Shown here: positions 43,363-51,872 of the stretch, one piece after another | Layout: each line of letters starts with the position of its first letter | Position numbering within the stretch: position 1 is the stretch's first letter | Assembly: GCF_014843845.1 (NCBI RefSeq) | Contig: NZ_JHQS01000055.1 | Coordinates: forward strand, 24,469-88,468 | Source of the DNA: Mesorhizobium amorphae | GTDB lineage: Bacteria > Pseudomonadota > Alphaproteobacteria > Rhizobiales > Rhizobiaceae | DNA: 64,000 bases | Direction of reading: 5' to 3' | Made by a program: the position numbers and the translations under genes | The notes under the pieces: generated by a model | Databases searched by the model: none | Told to the model about the DNA's origin: nothing | Seen by the model: the letters and a program-made list of their open reading frames with translations, nothing else

Positions 43363-44763
43363 ATGAACAAGCATAGCGATCTTCCGGTAGCAGTCATCGG
43401 TGCCGGCCCTGTCGGCCTGGCGGCAGCCGTCTATCTGCTTCGCCAGGGCCTACCGGTGAAGCTCTACGAGGCCGGCGGCGACATTGCCACCAACCTTCGC
43501 GATTGGGGCCATGTCAGGATTTTTACGCCCTGGCGCTTTTGTGTCGATCGGGCGGCGAAGGAACTGCTGGAAGAGCATGCCTGGAACATGCCCGATCCCG
43601 AGGCGTTTCCCACCGCCAATGAGCTTATCGATCTCTATCTCGAGCCGCTGGCGAAACTCCCGCAGATCGCGCCGGTGATCGAAACCGGCGCTCGAATTGT
43701 CGGCATCTCGCGCCTGGGCGCCGACAAGGTGCGGAGCAGGGGGCGTGAGGCACGGCCCTTCATGCTGGTGGTCGAAACTGCCAGTGGCACCAGGCGTGAC
43801 GGTGCCCGCGCCGTCATCGATGCGTCGGGCACATGGCAGTCACCGAACCCGCTCGGTGCCGGCGGCCTCGCGGCCGAGGGCGAGATGGAATTCGCCGATC
43901 GCATCGCTTACGGCATTCCTGATATTCTCGGTCGCGACCGCAGCGTTTACGCCGGCCGCACCACGCTGGTCGCCGGCTCCGGGCATTCGGCGGCCAATGC
44001 CTTGCTCGATCTCGCCAGGCTGGCGGATGCCGAACCTGGGACGGCCTCCATCTGGACGGCTCGCGGCACCGACCTCGTGCGCATCTATGGCGGCGGCGAT
44101 GCCGACCAGTTGCCGGCGCGTGGCGAGCTTGGCGCCGATGCGCGCGAACTTGCCGAAAGCGGCCGCGTCACGCTGGTCACTGGTTTTGCCACCGTGGCCA
44201 TTCGCGACGAAGGCGGTCGCCTGATCGTCGAGGGCGAGACAGAAGACGGCTTGCGACGGATCGGCCCGGTCGACCGCATCATCGCCGCCACCGGGCAACG
44301 GCCCGACCTCACGCTGACAAGGGAGCTTCGGCTCGATCTCGATCCGTGGCTGGAAAGCGTCAAGGCGCTAGGGCCGCTCATCGATCCCAACGAGCATTCC
44401 TGCGGCGACGTGCCTCCACACGGACACCGCGAACTCAGCCATCCCGAGTCCGATTTCTACACGGTCGGCATCAAGAGCTACGGCCGGGCGCCGACCTTCC
44501 TGCTTTTGACCGGCTACGAACAGGTGCGATCGGTCGCGGCCGCTTTGGCAGGCGACATCGCGTCGGCCGATGCGGTGCGATTGGTTCTGCCCGAAACCGG
44601 CGTCTGCGTAGTACCGGGAACGCTGGAAGTGTCGCAAATCGATGCGGCGTCCAAGGGCTGCTGCGGTGGCCCGGCGCCGCAAGAGGCGGATGCGTGCTGC
44701 GTCGCCGATGTCGAGGCGAAGACCGCCGGCAAGAGTGGCTGCGGCTGCGGCGTTGCCGCATGA
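43363..44763 (+). CDS. flavin-dependent NAD(P)-binding oxidoreductase with cysteine-rich tail (ars-associated)
   Basis: A 466-residue two-dinucleotide-binding protein: VIGAGPVGLAAA (FAD) at the N-terminus, LVAGSGHSAANALLD (NADPH) near residue 205, and IIAATGQRPDL near 308. The C-terminus carries three cysteine pairs/clusters (GCCGG, ACCVA, GCGCG), which look like soft-metal ligands. It resembles the ArsO-like flavoproteins found in ars operons, whose reaction is poorly defined. ATG 43363 has GGAAGG upstream. Overlaps the MFS gene by 4 nt. Confidence 0.82.
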   Translation: MNKHSDLPVAVIGAGPVGLAAAVYLLRQGLPVKLYEAGGDIATNLRDWGHVRIFTPWRFCVDRAAKELLEEHAWNMPDPEAFPTANELIDLYLEPLAKLPQIAPVIETGARIVGISRLGADKVRSRGREARPFMLVVETASGTRRDGARAVIDASGTWQSPNPLGAGGLAAEGEMEFADRIAYGIPDILGRDRSVYAGRTTLVAGSGHSAANALLDLARLADAEPGTASIWTARGTDLVRIYGGGDADQLPARGELGADARELAESGRVTLVTGFATVAIRDEGGRLIVEGETEDGLRRIGPVDRIIAATGQRPDLTLTRELRLDLDPWLESVKALGPLIDPNEHSCGDVPPHGHRELSHPESDFYTVGIKSYGRAPTFLLLTGYEQVRSVAAALAGDIASADAVRLVLPETGVCVVPGTLEVSQIDAASKGCCGGPAPQEADACCVADVEAKTAGKSGCGCGVAA

Positions 44764-45974
44764 GCATTCCGTCGGGCATGCGTAGCCGCGGCACGATCAT
44801 CACCGTGCTTGGGCTGACGCAGATCATGGCGTGGGGCTCTTCCTACTATTTGCCGGCGGTCATTGCGCCGAAAGTGGCCGCAGAGACCGGTTGGCCGCTG
44901 GCTTGGGTGGTCGGCGGCCTGTCGCTCGGGCTTCTGGTCGCCGGCTTGATCTCGCCGCGTGTTGGCTCCTCGATCGAACGTCATGGCGGCCGCAATGTGC
45001 TTGCCTTCAGCGCCGTCTGCATCGGCGCCGGCCAGATCGGCCTGGCGGCGGCGCCGACCCTTGCGGCCTATGTCGGCGCGTGGCTCGTGATTGGGCTCGG
45101 CATGGGGGCAGGGCTCTACGACGCGGCCTTCGCGACGCTTGGCCGCCTGTACGGCCGCAGCGCGCGTTCGGCGATCACCACCTTGACCCTGTTCGGCGGC
45201 TTCGCCAGCACCGTCTGTTGGCCGATTTCCGCCTTCCTGATGGCCGAGATCGGCTGGCGCGGTGCCTGCCTCGTCTACGCGGCGGTGCAACTGCTTGTCG
45301 CTCTGCCGCTCTATCTCACGCTGCTGCCGCGCGGGGTGCCACCGCGCGGCAGCAGAACCGAAGCGGAAGGAAACGCCAAACCCGCGCCTGTGGGCGATCC
45401 GCCCCTGGCGCTGATGATCGTGCTCGCCACCACCATCACGCTTGCGGCGGTGATCTCCTCGACGATGTCGGTGCACCTGCTGGCGATTCTGCAGGCCGGC
45501 GGCCTGGCGCTTGCCGTCGCCGTCGGTCTTGGCGCCCTGGTCGGCCCGTTCCAGGTAACGGCACGCGCCATCGAAATGATGATCGCGCGCTACCATCATC
45601 CGATCTGGACCAAGCTTGCTTCGGCGAGTTTCGTCGCCATAGGCATCTCTGCACTCTGGATCGGCATGCCGGCCGTGCCGGTGGCGCTCGGCTTTTACGG
45701 CGCCGGCATCGGCCTTGAATCGATCGCGCGCGGCACCTTGCCGCTCGCATTGTTCGGTCCGTCGGGCTACGCGAAATTGATGGGCCGCCTGGCTATGCCG
45801 AGCCTGATCGCCCAGGCGGCCGCGCCGTCGATGGGCGCGGTGCTGATGCAATGGACGGGAGCGCAAGGCACGCTCGCCGTACTTGGCGGCCTTGCGCTGC
45901 TCAACGTCGTGCTGGCGTTCGGCCTGCGCTGGTTATTGGGCCGCAACAGGGGCATTCTGCTGCAGCCGGGGTAG
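44760..45974 (+). CDS. MFS transporter of the ars locus
   Basis: A 404-residue protein with 12 predicted membrane segments (ITVLGLTQIMAWGSSYYLPA first; RVGSSIERHGGRNVL loop after TM2). No Acr3 or ArsB pump is encoded in this window, so this permease is the only candidate active exporter. MFS-type ArsK from Agrobacterium exports As(III), Sb(III) and trivalent organoarsenicals; whether this is its orthologue is not shown. ATGA overlap with the flavoprotein gene implies a joint function. Confidence 0.82.
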   Translation: MSIPSGMRSRGTIITVLGLTQIMAWGSSYYLPAVIAPKVAAETGWPLAWVVGGLSLGLLVAGLISPRVGSSIERHGGRNVLAFSAVCIGAGQIGLAAAPTLAAYVGAWLVIGLGMGAGLYDAAFATLGRLYGRSARSAITTLTLFGGFASTVCWPISAFLMAEIGWRGACLVYAAVQLLVALPLYLTLLPRGVPPRGSRTEAEGNAKPAPVGDPPLALMIVLATTITLAAVISSTMSVHLLAILQAGGLALAVAVGLGALVGPFQVTARAIEMMIARYHHPIWTKLASASFVAIGISALWIGMPAVPVALGFYGAGIGLESIARGTLPLALFGPSGYAKLMGRLAMPSLIAQAAAPSMGAVLMQWTGAQGTLAVLGGLALLNVVLAFGLRWLLGRNRGILLQPG

Positions 45975-46032
45975 CCGATCGCTCGAGAACGCGCGGTGAA
46001 GGCGCCAGCCCGATCCAGACTCCACAAGCCAC

Positions 46033-46809
46033 TTACATCAGGGACGCGGTCGCCAGACGACTGGTCGCGACGTTCGGCTTCTTGTCGCCTACGTACTCAA
46101 CGTTCGTGTCGATGAGCCGGTCGCTGTCGATACCGGCCGCGGTCAAAATATCCACGATCGCCTTCACGCGCTTCTTGGCCAGTTCCTTGTTTTTCTTTGC
46201 GGCGCTGGAGCCGGTGAATTCCTTGGCAGCCAGGGCCGTCAGTTCGACATTGCAGCGCGAGTCTCGGATGCTGGCGGCAAACTTGTCGAGGTCGTCCTTG
46301 ATCTGCTGTGAAATCACGGAGGACTGGTTGTGGAAAAAGAGGTGAACCTGGACAGGGTCGCGCTTCTCATACTGCCGGCACGATATCCCTTGCTTCGGGA
46401 GAGTGTATAGGATGGCGCTCCGCGCCGTGTTGGTGTCGGCGGCGCCGTCGTCGACCCAATGCGAAAGCGCCAGCACCATTTCCGGCTTGACGCCTTGCGC
46501 CTTGAGAAAGTCGCCGGTCGCACTCAGCCTGCGGCCGGCAATGTCGTTGGCCTTGTCATAGCCACCTTCCTTGCTCGCCGTTGCATAAAGCCTATAGCCG
46601 CAATCGTGCCCGGCCTCCTTGATGAAAGCCGTCAGCGCCTTCGCGGCTTCGTCCGATATCTTGCCGTCTCCCTTCTTGAACAGGACACGGAACGAATTCC
46701 ACTGGGTGCATTTAGGGCCCACATCAGGTTCCTGGGCGGCCGCTCCGAAAGACAAGATGCTCCCGGCAACGACAATAAATGCCAGGACAAGACTGAATGA
46801 CTTCTTCAT
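46033..46809 (-). CDS. secreted protein with two OmpA-like segments, function unknown
   Basis: A 258-residue protein with a signal peptide (MKKSFSLVLAFIVVAGS..., cleavage near FGAAAQ). Two stretches look like degenerate OmpA-C/MotB peptidoglycan-binding repeats: RRLSATGDFLKAQGVKPEMV (residues ~91-110) and KKRVKAIVDILTAAGIDSDRL (~220-240). Cysteines are present in both halves (e.g. KCTQW, SRCNVE). ATG 46809 chosen for the signal peptide. It lies between the ars locus and the glycosyltransferase region, on its own. Confidence 0.65.
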   Translation of the reverse strand: MKKSFSLVLAFIVVAGSILSFGAAAQEPDVGPKCTQWNSFRVLFKKGDGKISDEAAKALTAFIKEAGHDCGYRLYATASKEGGYDKANDIAGRRLSATGDFLKAQGVKPEMVLALSHWVDDGAADTNTARSAILYTLPKQGISCRQYEKRDPVQVHLFFHNQSSVISQQIKDDLDKFAASIRDSRCNVELTALAAKEFTGSSAAKKNKELAKKRVKAIVDILTAAGIDSDRLIDTNVEYVGDKKPNVATSRLATASLM

Positions 46810-46870
46810 TTTCAAGGCGGCTCCTGTGCACATACTGAACCTACTGCCGTTCCCATGATTTCGACAGGTT

Positions 46871-46925
46871 AGAGCAATTCCAGGAAAAGTGCGTAGCGGT
46901 TTTCCTTCGGAATTGCGTAAAAACA
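46871..46925. repeat. rhizobial-type palindromic intergenic repeat
   Basis: GCAATTCC (46874-46881) pairs with GGAATTGC (46909-46916), and AGGAAAA inside pairs with TTTTCCT. The element ends in an A-rich run. The sequence is of the kind repeated many times in Mesorhizobium intergenic DNA. Confidence 0.6.
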
Positions 46926-46959
46926 AACATCCAGGTCTGCGCCATCGACGATACCGTCG

Positions 46960-49900
46960 TCAGTCCCACACCAGCAGCAGCTTGCGCCAAAAGGCGTTGG
47001 ATGGCATCGGCTTCGAGCCGCGCGGCAGCCGGATGGCCAGATAGATCGTCAGCCATTTGCGATCGATCTCCCGGATTGAAACCTTCAAATCATGCAGCTC
47101 GAAAGGTTTCGAAACCCGTGTCCATCCCGAGAACGCCAAGGCACCGACCGGGGCATCGCCTTTCCATACGAGCTTTTCTTCCTGCCTGCCCAGCGCCATG
47201 GCGAACTCGAATGGAGACGCTTCCTCATGAGCGATCTCTACTGTTGCGATGACACTTCTGGCGAAGGCCGGGAAAGCAGAGTTGAGGGCGGCAACAACCG
47301 GGCCATGCGTGCTCGGCCGCAGGAATATGCCGCCATTGTCGCTGGCGACAAGCAACGCCGGCAGATCGGAGGGATGGTCGGTCACCAGCGTTGAATGCTT
47401 CAGCTCGTCACCGGTCATTCGGCGCATGCGTCGGCGTTGCTGCGGCGCGCCGAGGCGCGGACGCCTCGCGCCGGTCGAAACGACATGGCGGATCTGGATA
47501 CCCGAAAAGCCGCCGAGCACCCGTGCATTCGGGAGGCTGCCGCCGCACCGGACCGCGAGCAGCAGATCGCGCCTGTCGGTCGCCGGCGAACTGACAGTCG
47601 CCATGATCTCGCGCGACTCGTGCGGTCGGCTGACATCGGCCCAGCCGCTTCCGCCATCACTCTCAAGGAGTTGGGCGAGATTGCCGAAGGTCTGGTTTTC
47701 CGCATCCACGATGGCGAGCTGAAACTGCGCACGACCCGTCAGTTCCTCGTCGAGGTAAATCCAACAGGTCGCGCCAGTGACGCCCGGCGGGCAGACGCCC
47801 TTCAGCAAAGCCATGGTGATATTGCTGCCCTTGGCTTCGAGAAACAGCTGGTCCGGCGATTGCTCGACATAGCTCAGCAGGGCCGGATCGTCATCGGGAT
47901 ACGAACCGACATGAGCCAGGCGCAGGGGTTCGGCGGAGAGATACTGCTCGCGGTAGAGCGAGGAATGCAACTCCGGCACGGTTTCCTCGGCCGCTGCGTT
48001 GAGCATTTCGAGGACACCCAGGGTGAAGTCGGGGCGCCCAGCATGGGCGAGCAGCGAAACTGCGGTATCCGCCCTGCCTTCGCGTGCCGCGATCTCGGCC
48101 AGCAACTGCATCGCGTCCGCGCCATTGGGGGAACCTGCGCTCAACCGGAGATATCGTTCGTCCTTGACCCGAAGCTCCAGATTCCAGAGGTTGAGTTCTT
48201 TCTCATGATTGGCGGTGTTCGAGCTGATGCCGAGTTGCACGAACATGTCCGTATTCGCGAACTTGTGCTTTCGGAAGACGTTGATGATCGGCTTGCGGTT
48301 CCGCAGCCACTCGGCATTTCGGTTCATGCCGGTCGGCGATGAGCGATACCAATAGAGCGGCTCCGGGACGGTGACAATCTCCAGGCCGGCCTGGTCCGCC
48401 CGAAGGAAGAATTCCCAATCGCTGGCCGAAAAGCCTCGCTCCTCGTTGAGGTAGCCTATCTTGTCGAAAATCTCACGACGGAACATCGCGTTGGCATCGC
48501 CATACGGATTGGTGATCAGGGCGATGTCCGTAGGTCCGCCGACCGGGAAATAGAGCATGTAACCGCCCTTCGTATCCGGCGGCACGAAAGGTTCGTTGAG
48601 CCACTTGGCGAAGGTCGTGCAGATATCGGCACCGGACTTTTGCATGCCGGCAACGAAGGCACTGACGGCGTTTGGGAACAGCACGTTGTCGTCGTCCAGG
48701 AACAGGATCAGCGAACCCTTGGCCGCGCGGATTCCGGTGTTGCGCGCCTTGCCGAGGAAACCGTTCTTCTGCCGGATGATCCGCCAGCCGCGCTGCACGA
48801 ACTCCGGCTCGATCTCGGCCAGCAACTGGACGGCAGCTGGATCGGTGCTGCCGTCGTCAACGAGGATCAGTTCGATGTTTGGGTAGTCCTGGCGCCGAAC
48901 CGAGGCAATCGCCTGGGGCAGCAGGCTGGCGCGATTGTAGTGCGCGGTGATGATTGAAACGAGCGGTGGCCGGCTCCGGCTTCGGCTTGGGGCCTTGCCG
49001 GGTTCCCGGCGGAATTTCGCGTGCAGCCTGCTCCAGGCTTTCTCACGCACGTCCCGTTTGTGCAGCGGCTTGGCCGGGCCGAACGATCGGCTTTCCAGCA
49101 CTGACGCAATCTTGGCCGCGATGGCCGACGCGGACGCCTCCATCAAGATGGCATCGGCCGATCTCGGATGGAGCACGTCGCGAACGCTCCCGACATCCGT
49201 CGCGACAAACGGGATCTCCTCATCGAGGCATGTCACCACATCGAGCGGAAGCTGAGCAGCCGTGTGCGTAATCGCCACCAGTGCATGGCTCTGCCGGAGA
49301 TATCTGAAGATCTCGGGTTCGTCTCGAATGGGCAGGAGCTTCAGCTTGAACGGCCACTGCTGCGCCCGGCGAACGATCATGCCGCCCGAATGTTCGCCCA
49401 GCACATGACCAAACGCGCCGACGACCGTCACCGCCAGGTCGGCCACGCCGCTATCGGCCAGGCGGTCGAGCGCATCGCAGAACAGCGTCAGTCCGCCGCG
49501 CGCTTCCGTGCCCGAGAAATGAACAATTTCGGCTGTCGGCCGCTCGCGCGGCCGGTAATGATCGACGGCGAAGTTCGAACGCCACTCCTCAGGCTCAAGG
49601 GGCGCGGCAATGTGACGGCTGGCGGGCAGTTTCCATCCCGCCTTGGTCATCCAGTCGAGCAGGGACTGGCCGGTGACGACAAGATGGTCGCACGTCTCGG
49701 CCGACGTCTTTTCCATGTGCGCGACGGTCATCTGGTCCTTCTGTTCGACCGCGCGGGCATTGGCCTCCAGCTTCCACATGAGCGGCTCATGGGCGAGCAC
49801 GACGATCGCAGGCGGAGCGGGAAAAACGCCCGTCCGCTTGGCGACGGTGGGGAAATGCGCCAGGCCGCCCTCGAGCGAAAAATAGACGACGTCGAAATCA

Positions 49901-50262
49901 TTCTGCTTGAGGTAGTGGTAGACAGCGACCGAGTTCTTGTCGCTCGCCTCATTGCCACGCAGCAACTGGGGCGATGGCGGCAGCAATTCGAGCCGCACCA
50001 GGAAATTGTCGAAGCACCATTTGCCCAGCCTGGCGATCTCGTTCGCATCCGGCTGGCTGCCGAGCGGGCTTGGCACCCAGAGCAGCGTCACGGTGTCGCC
50101 GGTTCTCGCCAGATGCTGCGCCAGCGCGTAGCTTGCCGACCCGGGATCCGCAGTCACCGTCGAGCCGAACTCAACCTCCGAAACGATACACACGTTGCGA
50201 GGCTTCTGATTTGCTTGTCGCTTGCCCTTGGGCGTCGCGCCTGCCTTAGAACCAACGCTCAA
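46960..50262 (-). CDS. large two-domain glycosyltransferase (GT-B-like + GT2 + C-terminal module)
   Basis: An 1100-residue protein. Residues ~20-395 form a GT-B-like domain (AEIVHFSGTEARGGLTLFCDALD). Residues ~433-645 are a GT2/GT-A domain: PPLVSIITAHYNRASLLPQA, ILVDDGSTD, the metal-binding FLDDDN (~521-526) and SDWEFF (~614-619). Then ~200 residues of possible beta-sandwich, then a ~125-residue C-terminal module (GGIFLRPSTHGPVVAAL... NAFWRKLLLVWD) shared with the paralogue at 51873-54554. The start is a TTG with GGGGG nearby; the N-terminus MSVGSK aligns with MGVGGK of the paralogue, supporting it. Likely acts on surface polysaccharide; acceptor unknown. Confidence 0.85.
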   Translation of the reverse strand: MSVGSKAGATPKGKRQANQKPRNVCIVSEVEFGSTVTADPGSASYALAQHLARTGDTVTLLWVPSPLGSQPDANEIARLGKWCFDNFLVRLELLPPSPQLLRGNEASDKNSVAVYHYLKQNDFDVVYFSLEGGLAHFPTVAKRTGVFPAPPAIVVLAHEPLMWKLEANARAVEQKDQMTVAHMEKTSAETCDHLVVTGQSLLDWMTKAGWKLPASRHIAAPLEPEEWRSNFAVDHYRPRERPTAEIVHFSGTEARGGLTLFCDALDRLADSGVADLAVTVVGAFGHVLGEHSGGMIVRRAQQWPFKLKLLPIRDEPEIFRYLRQSHALVAITHTAAQLPLDVVTCLDEEIPFVATDVGSVRDVLHPRSADAILMEASASAIAAKIASVLESRSFGPAKPLHKRDVREKAWSRLHAKFRREPGKAPSRSRSRPPLVSIITAHYNRASLLPQAIASVRRQDYPNIELILVDDGSTDPAAVQLLAEIEPEFVQRGWRIIRQKNGFLGKARNTGIRAAKGSLILFLDDDNVLFPNAVSAFVAGMQKSGADICTTFAKWLNEPFVPPDTKGGYMLYFPVGGPTDIALITNPYGDANAMFRREIFDKIGYLNEERGFSASDWEFFLRADQAGLEIVTVPEPLYWYRSSPTGMNRNAEWLRNRKPIINVFRKHKFANTDMFVQLGISSNTANHEKELNLWNLELRVKDERYLRLSAGSPNGADAMQLLAEIAAREGRADTAVSLLAHAGRPDFTLGVLEMLNAAAEETVPELHSSLYREQYLSAEPLRLAHVGSYPDDDPALLSYVEQSPDQLFLEAKGSNITMALLKGVCPPGVTGATCWIYLDEELTGRAQFQLAIVDAENQTFGNLAQLLESDGGSGWADVSRPHESREIMATVSSPATDRRDLLLAVRCGGSLPNARVLGGFSGIQIRHVVSTGARRPRLGAPQQRRRMRRMTGDELKHSTLVTDHPSDLPALLVASDNGGIFLRPSTHGPVVAALNSAFPAFARSVIATVEIAHEEASPFEFAMALGRQEEKLVWKGDAPVGALAFSGWTRVSKPFELHDLKVSIREIDRKWLTIYLAIRLPRGSKPMPSNAFWRKLLLVWD

Positions 50263-50363
50263 TCAGTCCCCCGATTAGTTCGTCTTGTCAGCCTGCCCCG
50301 CTCGAAACAGTCTTGCCAACAGTTGGATAACACTTTGATAATTGTCTTGCGGGCATAACGCAC

Positions 50364-51413
50364 GTGTCTTTCGCGCGCAAACGGATTGAAGACGTTCGGA
50401 TGATTGGCCTTCTACCCCCAAGACATCTCGCGCGGCTGGATGATCGCCAGATCGACATAGCCGATGGCGAGATCCTGTGCTTTGTCGGCCTGCGCAACGA
50501 AGCGACGTTGTTGCCGCATATCCTCGACCACTACCGCGGCCTTGGCGTCGACCGCTTTTTCTTCCTGGACAATGGTTCGACGGACGGCACCCGTGAACTG
50601 ATCCTGGAACAGCCGGACAGCCACTGCTTCCACACCGAGGGATCGCATTTCGCGGAGAACATCGATCCGCCGCGATGGATCAACACGCTCATGAACGTCT
50701 TCGGCACCGGCCATTGGTGCCTTTCGGTCGACGCCGACGAGCTTCTCGTCTATCCCGATCTTGAGCGGGTAAACCTGCGCCAGCTTTGCAGCTATCTCGA
50801 CTCGACCGGCGCCGAAGCCGTGATCGGCTCGATGATCGACATGTATGCCGACGGACCGCTGGCCGAATGCAGCTATGACGGCACGATACCGCTCATCGAG
50901 GCTTCACCCTACTTCGATCCGGAGCCCGGATGGCTGCGAGCCCGCGACGGCTTGTATCCGCCGGAGCAGATGTTCGGTGGCGTGCGGGAACGTGTTTTCT
51001 GGCATGGTCGGTTCAAGCAGACGTTTCCCCCGTGCCTGACGAAGGTGCCGATCGTGCGATGGGGACGGGGCACGCATTACCACGTCGCGCAGCACACGAT
51101 CAGCAAGGTCCGGTTCAGCGAACTGCGCGTCGCGTTGCTTCACTTCAAGTTCGTCTGGGGGTTCCGCCAGAAGTCAGCGTCGTCGCTGAGCGAGAACACG
51201 CAACTGAAGGAAAAGACGCTCGAGGAGCGCGCTGCTTACATGGAAGCGCTGGAGCGCGATCCGAAACTGGCGCTCCGCAACCATCGGTCTGTACGCTATC
51301 GCGGCGACGCCGCGCAGCTCGTCGATCTCGGCTGGATGAGAACCTCGGATCGCTATGCCGAATTTGTGTCGAGCCTGGCTGCGCGGCGCCTTGACGGCGA
51401 CGCGACCACCTGA
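50364..51413 (+). CDS. glycosyltransferase family 2-like (Glyco_tranf_2_4 type)
   Basis: A 349-residue protein: EILCFVGLRNEATLLPHILD, then RFFFLDNGSTDGTRELIL, and the sugar-nucleotide-binding WCLSVDADELLVYPD motif with D-x-D. The C-terminal part (HFKFVWGFRQKSASSLSE) is typical of the GT92-like/PF13704 group. GTG 50364 is the longest start; ATG 50400 (MIGLLPPRH) is equally possible. It is divergent from the 1100-residue glycosyltransferase. Confidence 0.82.
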   Translation: MSFARKRIEDVRMIGLLPPRHLARLDDRQIDIADGEILCFVGLRNEATLLPHILDHYRGLGVDRFFFLDNGSTDGTRELILEQPDSHCFHTEGSHFAENIDPPRWINTLMNVFGTGHWCLSVDADELLVYPDLERVNLRQLCSYLDSTGAEAVIGSMIDMYADGPLAECSYDGTIPLIEASPYFDPEPGWLRARDGLYPPEQMFGGVRERVFWHGRFKQTFPPCLTKVPIVRWGRGTHYHVAQHTISKVRFSELRVALLHFKFVWGFRQKSASSLSENTQLKEKTLEERAAYMEALERDPKLALRNHRSVRYRGDAAQLVDLGWMRTSDRYAEFVSSLAARRLDGDATT

Positions 51414-51442
51414 CTGCCAAAACGGGAAGACGCAGCTAAGAC

Positions 51443-51733
51443 CTATCCGCCGTAGCGGCCGCCGCCATCACCACCGTTTCCATTCCCACCGCCCGCCGCA
51501 AACTGGGACAGGCTGTTGAGCGCAAGCGCCTTACAGGCCGTCGGAGCATTCGGATAACGGTGCAGATAGTCCTCGAGCGCCTCGATGGTGCCGATCCTAA
51601 GGGCCTGCTCGCAAGCAAGCTCGGCCTCCTTGACGGGAGCAACCGCCATTTGCGCCTGCGCCACGTTGGAAAAAGCGACGCTCACGCCCAGAATACTAAG
51701 TCCACCCAACAGTAGCGATTGGATTTTACGCAT
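51443..51733 (-). CDS. small secreted protein with glycine-rich C-terminus, function unknown
   Basis: A 96-residue protein: signal peptide MRKIQSLLLGGLSILGVSVA ending near AQAQ, then EAELACEQALRIGTIEALEDYLHRYP, a helical repeat-like segment, and a GGGNGNGGDGGGRYGG tail. Two cysteines may form a disulfide. Start ATG 51733; the frame opens earlier but without a signal peptide. It lies alone between two glycosyltransferase genes. Not recognised. Confidence 0.65.
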   Translation of the reverse strand: MRKIQSLLLGGLSILGVSVAFSNVAQAQMAVAPVKEAELACEQALRIGTIEALEDYLHRYPNAPTACKALALNSLSQFAAGGGNGNGGDGGGRYGG

Positions 51734-51872
51734 TACACACCCCTTCCCACTACGAACCCCATAGCCCTTGATAATATTAGTTGTTAGTAATTTGTCAACC
51801 ATAACAGCGGCCAAGCAGCCGTTCTCTTGGGGGATGGTTAACGGTCTCGGGGCCTGCTCGCCCGCTGGATTG

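Noticed and set aside
44514..45866. 450-residue minus-strand open frame
   Set aside because: Antisense to the flavoprotein/MFS pair; composition is His/Arg/Gln-rich shadow type.
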